Shown here in pieces: positions 34,356-40,341 of a stretch of 40,341 bases of DNA. A program made the position numbers and the translations under genes. Each line of letters starts with the position of its first letter. The stretch's first letter is position 1. The DNA comes from Spirochaetales bacterium. Lineage in GTDB: Bacteria; Spirochaetota; Spirochaetia; SZUA-6; JAFGRV01. The stretch is from NCBI GenBank assembly GCA_016934975.1, contig JAFGRV010000388.1, positions 1 to 40,341 on the forward strand, in the 5' to 3' direction. The notes under the pieces are model-generated. The model was given only the letters and a program-made list of their open reading frames with translations, was not told the origin of the DNA and did no database searches.

Positions 34356-35117
34356 TTACGCCTCCTTCCCGTTTACGCTTATTGTATAAAGCTGATCTAG
34401 GCCGGTAAGAATAAAGAAATCCAGAAGGCGTCTATCCACATGAGCTAATACAGGTTTCGTCATATTAATTTCATCATGTTCCTTCTTATCATATAACATC
34501 TTACCAAAACTGAAAAAAACACCAAGCGAAATGGAATCCATATCATTCACTTCTTTCATATTAAAATAAAACACTTCATGACCTTTATCATATAACTTCA
34601 TAAGCAATGAACGAAACTCTTCCGCACTCGTGGCGGTAAGATCCCCCGAGGGTGTTATTATTACCTTAATCGCATCAACATCGATGTGAAATTTAATCTT
34701 TGAAGGAATAGTGACGTACGCCGTCACATGATTCCCTTTTTCATTGAATTGAATCTTATCCGCAAGAGCGTAAATCAATGGATATCCGCAACGACGCCCC
34801 TTATTCCCGGATTTAGGGAGAGTAAGATTAAGACGTTTATATTCAAATCCTTCTCCTTCATCCGTGACGGTAAGAGTGAAACGTCCCCGGTCCATTCGAG
34901 TGATAGTGCATGTGACTTTTCTCTCTATTACATTCCCGTTTCCATGTTCGATCGCATTAATGAGCAATTCACGCATAACTAAAATAAAATCGGAAAACTC
35001 ATCAAATCCCGAATTCTTTAAATAAATCTTGCAATCTTCTACTCCCGTATCGACATAACAGAGCCGTGATGATGATTCGAACATGAAACTGTCATTTTCC
35101 TGCTTTACATTATACAT
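34356..35117 (-). CDS. HATPase (RsbW-like) kinase fused to STAS domain
   Basis: The 253-aa product has an N-terminal RsbW/SpoIIAB-type ATPase (about 25-140; RELLINAIEHGNG, DEGEGF) and a C-terminal STAS domain (about 150-250). STAS Ser195 in NDMDSISLG aligns with the phosphorylated serine of SpoIIAA (MDS). In partner switching the kinase phosphorylates a separate STAS antagonist; here both are on one chain. The receiver-PP2C upstream would be the matching phosphatase. The ATG at 35117 has GAGG 6 nt upstream and overlaps the preceding gene by 8 nt. A longer frame start at 35159 has no ribosome binding site. The final target (sigma factor or other) is not encoded next to it. Confidence 0.88.
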   Translation of the reverse strand: MYNVKQENDSFMFESSSRLCYVDTGVEDCKIYLKNSGFDEFSDFILVMRELLINAIEHGNGNVIERKVTCTITRMDRGRFTLTVTDEGEGFEYKRLNLTLPKSGNKGRRCGYPLIYALADKIQFNEKGNHVTAYVTIPSKIKFHIDVDAIKVIITPSGDLTATSAEEFRSLLMKLYDKGHEVFYFNMKEVNDMDSISLGVFFSFGKMLYDKKEHDEINMTKPVLAHVDRRLLDFFILTGLDQLYTISVNGKEA

Positions 35118-36351
35118 ACTTTTCCTCACCTCCCGATTGAACAGCGAATTGATGATCACTAATATTTACGGGAATCTCAATACCAAGGAGCAGCATATCA
35201 TCATTCGGCTTTTGATCACAAAAATCCAGAGTATCCGCCCAAATATTTTCAATCAGGTTTGAGAGAGTTTTGTCTTTGTGACGTAATATGGATTTCAGGA
35301 TTCCCGGTTTCCCCATATAATATATGCCATCACCATTACGGCCTTGTGCATTAACAATTCCATCGGTATAAAGTATGATCCGCATTCCTTGTTTCACTTT
35401 CACTCTTTCTTTTACGAACTTAATTCCTTTCATAAATCCCAATACAGTATTTCTTATCGAGAGCTGTTCTACATTATTTTCTGATACAATAAATGGTAAT
35501 GGGTGGCCGGCAACGATAAAATCGGTATACATCTCCTTAAAATTAAGAGAGACAAAAACAGCAGTCACCATTCTCGTATCAGGAAAATTATTTTCCAATT
35601 GATTATTCAGCATCTCAAAGTATGATTCTCCCTTGCAATCGGTCTCTCTATGTTCATAAAACGATCCTTTTATGATGACTGTATTAAAGCACGCGCTGAT
35701 ATCATGGCCGGCAACATCAGCGAAAAGCACATCATAGCCTACCTCAGTTTTACGGATATCAAAAAAATCTCCGCCAAGATTGCAGTACGGCATCGAACGA
35801 TATGCAAGGGGCAGGTTTTCCGGTATTTCATTCATCGTAATGAGGTTTTGGTATGAATCAACCGCGGCATTTATCTGAATCCGGAGCTCTTTATTTTCCT
35901 TTTTATACTGCTCCAGTTCCCTTAATAACTTTATCTTAATATCTACATGCTCCAGATTTCTCTGTTTTTCTTTTTCAAAAATATCATTTACGGATTTTAT
36001 AAAAGTCTTGTCATCGAAGGGTTTATCAATATAATCCATACATCCTTTTCTTAGCAGATCGACGACCGTTTTTTTATCTCCGTATCCGGTTATTACAAGT
36101 ATGGGAAGATGAAAAGCAAGAGATCCGATATAATCGATCAGATTCATTCCTTTTAATCCGGGCATCTCTAAATCCGTAATTAATAGATCCGGAGTTTGAT
36201 TTGATTCTACAAGTTCCTTAATTCTCATGTATGCCTCAAATCCATCCACAAAATAATCTACATTATACCCGTTTTTCCTGAGAAGAAATGCCAAGGTAGA
36301 AACAAGGGATTCCTCGTCATCAACAAGAATTATTTTTTTATTCTTATCCAT
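35110..36351 (-). CDS. Response regulator with PP2C (SpoIIE/RsbU) phosphatase output
   Basis: The 413-aa product has a receiver (D60 in LLITDLEMP, Lys in IDKPFDD near 110), a coiled-coil linker (about 125-165) and a PP2C domain with GGDFFD, ADVAGHDIS, YTDGIVNAQG and NDDMLLLGI. Metal-binding acids are all present, so it should be an active Ser/Thr phosphatase switched by phosphorylation. The likely substrate is the STAS domain of the next protein, whose gene it overlaps. The start is uncertain: I use the ATG at 36351 (AGGA about 10 nt and GGA 3 nt upstream); an in-frame ATG at 36393 has no Shine-Dalgarno. It is the first gene of the chemosensory operon. Confidence 0.92.
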   Translation of the reverse strand: MDKNKKIILVDDEESLVSTLAFLLRKNGYNVDYFVDGFEAYMRIKELVESNQTPDLLITDLEMPGLKGMNLIDYIGSLAFHLPILVITGYGDKKTVVDLLRKGCMDYIDKPFDDKTFIKSVNDIFEKEKQRNLEHVDIKIKLLRELEQYKKENKELRIQINAAVDSYQNLITMNEIPENLPLAYRSMPYCNLGGDFFDIRKTEVGYDVLFADVAGHDISACFNTVIIKGSFYEHRETDCKGESYFEMLNNQLENNFPDTRMVTAVFVSLNFKEMYTDFIVAGHPLPFIVSENNVEQLSIRNTVLGFMKGIKFVKERVKVKQGMRIILYTDGIVNAQGRNGDGIYYMGKPGILKSILRHKDKTLSNLIENIWADTLDFCDQKPNDDMLLLGIEIPVNISDHQFAVQSGGEEKYV

Positions 36352-36440
36352 TTGTCCGTCATCCTGATTCCTGAATAATTCTTTCGTGTACATACTGCAA
36401 AGAATGTGTTACGACAATCATTTATATAATTAAATAATAA

Positions 36441-36477
36441 GGCCGGTCTTCCTTTATTTGTTAAAAGAAAGCCGGCC
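36441..36477 (-). other. GC-capped hairpin in the operon leader
   Basis: GGCCGG (36441-36446) pairs with CCGGCC (36472-36477). The inner bases largely continue the stem (CTTT/AAAG type pairs with mismatches) to a short loop. Downstream on the minus strand the sequence is TTATTATTTAATT, too mixed for a standard terminator. It could be an attenuator, an mRNA-protecting stem or a protein-binding site. Confidence 0.55.
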
Positions 36478-36544
36478 ATATTAAAAAGATGGGAAGTACA
36501 AAAAAGCACAAGTAAAACCAAAAAACTAATCATGAGACTTATTA

Positions 36545-36560
36545 TGCAATAACTCTGCCA
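36545..36560 (-). promoter_or_regulatory. Sigma-54 (-24/-12) promoter of the chemosensory operon
   Basis: The minus strand reads TGGCAGAGTTATTGCA: GG and GC are separated by exactly 10 nt, matching the TGGCAC-N5-TTGCA consensus. Predicted transcription start is near 36534. The gene immediately upstream encodes a sigma-54 activator, which supports the call. Confidence 0.8.
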
Positions 36561-36702
36561 CATTCGTGATGTTGAGATAAAATTTTTTATTTATCGATTA
36601 ATAGATAACAACTCTTTTTAGTATAACAAATTAAGCACTACATCATCAGTTCAAAAAGTTATAAATACAAAACATCGTATTATGACGCAATAAATTCCGG
36701 TG

Positions 36703-36714
36703 CAATGATCATTG
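36703..36714. promoter_or_regulatory. Candidate enhancer site for the sigma-54 activator
   Basis: CAATGATCATTG is a perfect 12-bp palindrome centred about 175 nt upstream of the predicted start, a usual distance for bacterial enhancer sites. Confidence 0.35.
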
Positions 36715-36778
36715 ACAGTTATGGGGAATTCGCAAGAACCATTGCAGGGAGAATTGTTCCGGCACTCAAATTACTTTT

Positions 36779-38188
36779 TTACTTATTAAGCCGCTGGTTT
36801 AAAGCCTGCCTGCTTATACCGAGGATTCTTGAAGCAATAGACTGATTATTATTTGAAAGACGCATGGCTTCGGAAATTAAAAGTTCTTCCGCCTGTTTCA
36901 GAGTGGGCAGTTGTCTGACAAATTTTACATCCCCTTTTTTCAAGAATGACAGGTCTTTTTCGTTATTCTCACCTGACGTGTCTATGGGATTTATTATACT
37001 ACTAAAAGAAGAAGTCGAAAGCATACCCTTTTTATGCATGGAGAAAGCATTATACACCAGGGCCTGCAATTCTCTTACATTACCGGGAAAATCATAAAGG
37101 CAAAGAAGTGTCACCACTTCCTTTGGTACGCCAGGTTTCTTTTTTTCCAATTCATCCGCTACTTTCGTGAGAAAATAATCGAATAATAACGGGACATCAT
37201 CCATCCTTTCTTTTAAAGGAGGAATATGAATCCTGTGAGTGAAAAGTCTGTAATAGAGGTCTTTTCTGAATTTCCCCGCATTAACAAGTTCCATTAAATC
37301 ACGGTTTGTGGCAGCAATAAATCTTGCATCCGTTTTATTCGTATGATCCGATCCCAGGGGAGTATACTCTTTTGATTCCAGAAGCCGCAGGAGTTTCACC
37401 TGACATTGCATGGAAAGTTCACCGATCTCATCCAAAAAAAGAGTTCCGCCCTTGGCCTCTGCTATAAGTCCGGCACGATCTTCCAGGGCCCCGGTATAAG
37501 ATCCTTTTTTATGCCCGAAGAGTGTGTCCGAAAACAAGGTATCCTCTACTCCGGCAATATTTGCTTTTATATATTTCCCCTGGCGTCTGCTCAGATTATG
37601 AATTGCTTCGGCAAAAAGTTCTTTGCCGACCCCTGTTTCCCCGGTAATAAGAACCGGAAACTGGGTTTCGGAAATAGCCTCGACATATTTAAAAAGAAGA
37701 AACATTTTTTCATTATTCGTCACAATTTTTTTGAATTTATCCGGATTGGTAAGTTCCTTCCTGTAAAGACTATCTCTTAATGCCAGGTTCTCGAATTGTA
37801 ACGCACTGAACTGAAGAGCACGTTTTACAGCAATAAGAAATTTAGACTTCTCAATGGGCTTTACAAAATAATCAAAAGCCCCGTTTTTCATACATTGAAC
37901 CGCTGTCTCGACTTCATCCGCGGCAGTAATGATGATCACCGGGAATTCGGGATACTGCTCCGCCACAACAGAAAGTATTTCTTCACCTGATACTCCGGGC
38001 ATAATCAGGTCAAGAATGAGTAACGTAATTGTGTGATTGGAGATATATTCAAGGACCTCTTCACTTTTCGTCGTACATACGATATTATTGATTCCTTCAC
38101 GGGTAAGAATAATCTTCATGCTCTGAAGCGTTAGGGCTTCATCATCAACAATATAAACGGGATGTTGCGGGTAATTAATATCAGCCAT
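36779..38188 (-). CDS. NtrC-family sigma-54-dependent response regulator
   Basis: The 469-aa product has a receiver (D60 in LLILDLIMPG, K110 in YFVKPI), an AAA+ domain and a Fis-type helix-turn-helix at the C-terminus (NNNQSIASRILGISRQALNQRL). The AAA+ domain shows Walker A GETGVGKE at 183-190, Walker B GTLFLDEIG and FRKDLYYRL. The sigma-54 contact loop is GSYTGA (229-234) instead of the usual GAFTGA. AGGA lies 4 nt before the ATG. The gene is 17 nt downstream of a histidine kinase gene, its likely partner, and just upstream of the sigma-54 promoter of the chemosensory operon, its likely target. Confidence 0.95.
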   Translation of the reverse strand: MADINYPQHPVYIVDDEALTLQSMKIILTREGINNIVCTTKSEEVLEYISNHTITLLILDLIMPGVSGEEILSVVAEQYPEFPVIIITAADEVETAVQCMKNGAFDYFVKPIEKSKFLIAVKRALQFSALQFENLALRDSLYRKELTNPDKFKKIVTNNEKMFLLFKYVEAISETQFPVLITGETGVGKELFAEAIHNLSRRQGKYIKANIAGVEDTLFSDTLFGHKKGSYTGALEDRAGLIAEAKGGTLFLDEIGELSMQCQVKLLRLLESKEYTPLGSDHTNKTDARFIAATNRDLMELVNAGKFRKDLYYRLFTHRIHIPPLKERMDDVPLLFDYFLTKVADELEKKKPGVPKEVVTLLCLYDFPGNVRELQALVYNAFSMHKKGMLSTSSFSSIINPIDTSGENNEKDLSFLKKGDVKFVRQLPTLKQAEELLISEAMRLSNNNQSIASRILGISRQALNQRLNK

Positions 38189-38205
38189 ATCGTCCTTTAT
38201 TCCGA

Positions 38206-40341
38206 TTAATCATGTGCAACAGGAAACCGTAAGATAACTTTTGTTCCTTTATTCACTTCCGATTCAAAAGAAATAGCAGCATGATGATTCTTAATAATTT
38301 TCTGGCAAATGGAAAGTCCGAGTCCGACCCCGCCGCTATCTCTCTTCGTAGTATAAAAAGGATCAAAAATCTTTTCAAGTTTATCTTGTTCTATTCCTTT
38401 ACCTTCATCAGATATTGTAACTAAAACCTCGTCTGTTTCCGCCTGATAGACAGATTCTACGGAAATTCCCCGGTCGGGATTCTCCAGGGCGCCGCATGCA
38501 TTCTGAAGCAGATTAATAACTACCTGCTCAATCTGTTTTTCATTCCCCATTATATCCGGAATTTCCTGAAGATCGATAGTAAAATTATTCGTTGATTTTT
38601 TCAATAAACCGGAGACTAATATCGTACTTGAGAGTATGCTTTTGTTTATATCAAACTTTTTATATTCCAAATCCAGATCCCTGCCGGAATAAGTTCGTAA
38701 TTCCTTCACGATCACCTTTATCCGCTCAGATCCTTCCGCAATACCGGAGGTGAGCTGCCTGATCTGTTTTTTTAACTCATCATATGTCAGGTTATCGATT
38801 AATTCATTCCCGGGGATATTCATATATTCCCGGATGATATGATCCGTACTATCAAAAATTTCTTTAAGAACGGCAATATTGAGCATAATAAAGGTATTCG
38901 GGTTATTAATTTCATGGGCGATTCCGGAGACCAGGGTTCCCAGGGATGCCAATTTATTCGATTCTATAAGCTGTTTCTGCTGTAAGAGCTCTCTTTCTTC
39001 CGCCTTTTTTTTCTCGGTTATATCATTATAGAGAGCAATTATTTCACCGGTTTCAAGTTTATAGATAAAATTTTCACGCCACCCCTGAATTCTCTCGTCT
39101 TGATAAAGCGTGATAGGGAGATAAACAGGTTTTCCGGTCCTCCATACTTGCTGCAATCCCTCGTATACTCCGAAATCCTTCACATCGGGAAAAACCTCCG
39201 TGACTCTTCTCCCAATAACCATTTCTTTTTTAATTGCTTCTATAGTTTCTCCGGCCCTGTTAAAATCTACAAATATAAAATCTTCTCCGTCGTCTATTGC
39301 TTTGTATACCGCGAGACCACTTGACATATTATCGATAATTCTCCGGTAGCGTTCTTTGGTCTGCCGCACGACTAAATCCGCTTCATATTTTACATAGGCA
39401 AAACCAAGGTCATCCGCTATCTCCCCGATGAGATCGATATCATTTTCCAGACTGATGGGAACATCATTCATACACCGTGCCAATACACCATACAATTGTT
39501 TATTATGAAGAATAGGAAAAATGACAATATTTTGGCTGTCTCTGCATTTGCATTTTAAGCATCCCCGGCATTCTTCTTCCCTGGGATAGGAAAGTCTCCA
39601 TTTCCCGGTTCTAATCACCTCCTGCAAACAATAAGGACCATCCCCGATTCCATCGAGAGATATATTCCAGGAAACGGATTGATGCTCCCCGGTGGCTGCA
39701 ACAGGCTCGATCATTCCGGTTTCCCTGTTTAAGAGAGCAATTGATACATGGACATACCCCTTTAATGTAATAAGGATATCACAGCACTTCCGGGCAAGAA
39801 GTGTGATATTTGACTCATGAGTAATTGCCTGATCTATATTTCTTATTGCGTTCACGAGAGAATTAAGCTCCAAAATCATTTGTTCCCGCTTTTTTTGTTC
39901 GGTAATATCACTTATAATGCTAATGGTATGAATATAGTCACCTTCTTCATTTTTGAGCGCAGAGGAATGCATTCTTACAATGATTTCCGAACCATCCATT
40001 CGAATCATTGGGAGTTCATCGTCATAGGAATACCCGGTGATAAAAATTTCTTTTAACATAGATTGCAGTTTATCATGAAAATCCGGGTGTACAATTTTCT
40101 CCATCGGGAAATCATATATTTCCTCTTTTTTATAACCGAGATAATTCTCGATTTGGGTATTACAGGTAACAATATGCCCCTTTTTATCAATTGCAATAAT
40201 TAAATTCGCGGCATTATTATAAATGGAACGAAGCCATTTTTCGCTTTGACGGTAGGCTTCCCGTAAAAAGACCTGTTCTCGTATATTTTGTAATGTACAG
40301 ACGTATAATGGAGCAAAACTATTTTTATGGGAAATTTTAGA
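38206..40341 (-). CDS. PAS-GAF-PAS sensor histidine kinase, 5' end outside the window
   Basis: The reading frame stays open from 38206 through the window edge at 40341, so at least 711 residues are visible and the start is outside. In order there is a PAS domain (about 40240-39900; YNNAANLIIAIDKKG and YLGYKKEEI), a GAF domain (about 39860-39400) with a cysteine cluster CRGCLKCKC, and a further PAS domain (about 39350-39010). HisKA follows (GIAHEINNP) and HATPase_c (VINLLQNACGAL, DEGKGIE, GVGLGLSICQ). No membrane segment is visible in this part. The in-frame ATG at 40104 lies within the first PAS domain and is not the start. It probably phosphorylates the NtrC-type regulator 17 nt downstream. 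Confidence 0.93.
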   Translation of the reverse strand, partial: SKISHKNSFAPLYVCTLQNIREQVFLREAYRQSEKWLRSIYNNAANLIIAIDKKGHIVTCNTQIENYLGYKKEEIYDFPMEKIVHPDFHDKLQSMLKEIFITGYSYDDELPMIRMDGSEIIVRMHSSALKNEEGDYIHTISIISDITEQKKREQMILELNSLVNAIRNIDQAITHESNITLLARKCCDILITLKGYVHVSIALLNRETGMIEPVAATGEHQSVSWNISLDGIGDGPYCLQEVIRTGKWRLSYPREEECRGCLKCKCRDSQNIVIFPILHNKQLYGVLARCMNDVPISLENDIDLIGEIADDLGFAYVKYEADLVVRQTKERYRRIIDNMSSGLAVYKAIDDGEDFIFVDFNRAGETIEAIKKEMVIGRRVTEVFPDVKDFGVYEGLQQVWRTGKPVYLPITLYQDERIQGWRENFIYKLETGEIIALYNDITEKKKAEERELLQQKQLIESNKLASLGTLVSGIAHEINNPNTFIMLNIAVLKEIFDSTDHIIREYMNIPGNELIDNLTYDELKKQIRQLTSGIAEGSERIKVIVKELRTYSGRDLDLEYKKFDINKSILSSTILVSGLLKKSTNNFTIDLQEIPDIMGNEKQIEQVVINLLQNACGALENPDRGISVESVYQAETDEVLVTISDEGKGIEQDKLEKIFDPFYTTKRDSGGVGLGLSICQKIIKNHHAAISFESEVNKGTKVILRFPVAHD

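Larger units (their letters stand above)
36352..36778. other. Regulatory gap and 5' leader of the chemosensory operon
   Basis: No gene is evident. On the minus strand this stretch holds a 12-bp palindrome (36703-36714), a sigma-54 promoter (36545-36560), and a leader of about 183 nt that contains a GC-rich hairpin (36441-36477) just before the first gene. Confidence 0.6.

Noticed and set aside
36441-36477. Intrinsic terminator of the sigma-54 activator gene
   Set aside because: It lies downstream of the predicted operon promoter, about 300 nt past the activator stop codon, and lacks a clean T-run.
36330-36563. Minus-strand open frame of 77 codons with a hydrophobic N-terminus in the operon leader
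   Set aside because: Its first ATG overlaps the sigma-54 promoter, it has no ribosome binding site and it runs into the start of the receiver-PP2C gene.
38206-40104. Kinase starting at the ATG at 40104
   Set aside because: The frame stays open to the window edge and the ATG lies in the middle of a PAS domain, so the gene is partial instead.

Overview
The window reads as a chromosome segment of a diderm, motile or at least chemosensory bacterium that makes an exopolysaccharide. Coding regions have moderate GC and intergenic DNA is AT-rich. The lineage is inferred, not shown: CheD together with two CheX-type phosphatases, a secreted Pro-Thr-linker dockerin protein, and many multi-domain kinases and PP2C phosphatases would fit Spirochaetota or a neighbouring phylum. 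No rRNA, tRNA, CRISPR array or insertion sequence was recognised.

Positions 1-13194 (mostly + strand) are a Pel-like exopolysaccharide region. A cytoplasmic HEAT-repeat protein, PelF (glycosyltransferase) and PelG (MOP-type transporter) form one operon. After a structured, non-coding AT-rich gap come a secreted cohesin/dockerin protein with its own terminator, a divergent soluble histidine kinase, and a gap with a duplicated 62-bp palindromic repeat. A second operon then encodes a membrane histidine kinase-receiver-GGDEF protein and a lipoprotein with a PelA-like deacetylase domain. The likely theme is two-component input to c-di-GMP, and from there to a Pel-like polymer.

Positions 13375-16439 (+) hold a two-gene operon with an ATGA overlap. 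The first gene is a multi-pass membrane TIR protein with a very basic tail; the second has two RyR-type domains and a C-terminal SpoIIE/PP2C phosphatase. This is the strongest candidate for an undescribed signalling or conflict system.

Positions 16459-23063 (- strand) are mostly housekeeping or metabolic: HAD phosphatase, amidohydrolase, an unrecognised 228-aa protein, a Fur-family regulator behind hflX, a Bcp peroxiredoxin, a GSCFA protein and a TtcA-like tRNA thiolase.

Positions 23166-40341 (- strand) are a large chemosensory locus. In transcription order it holds a PAS/GAF histidine kinase (cut by the window end), an NtrC-type sigma-54 activator, a sigma-54 promoter with a roughly 180-nt leader, receiver-PP2C, HATPase-STAS, CheA, CheW, chemoreceptor, CheR, CheB, a small ORF, CheD, receiver, CheX, CheY, CheX and a second chemoreceptor. 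Genes are tightly spaced or overlapping. The gene order suggests that a kinase/activator pair switches on the chemosensory operon, and that the array is linked to a partner-switching output (PP2C phosphatase, kinase and STAS) as well as, or instead of, a flagellar motor.
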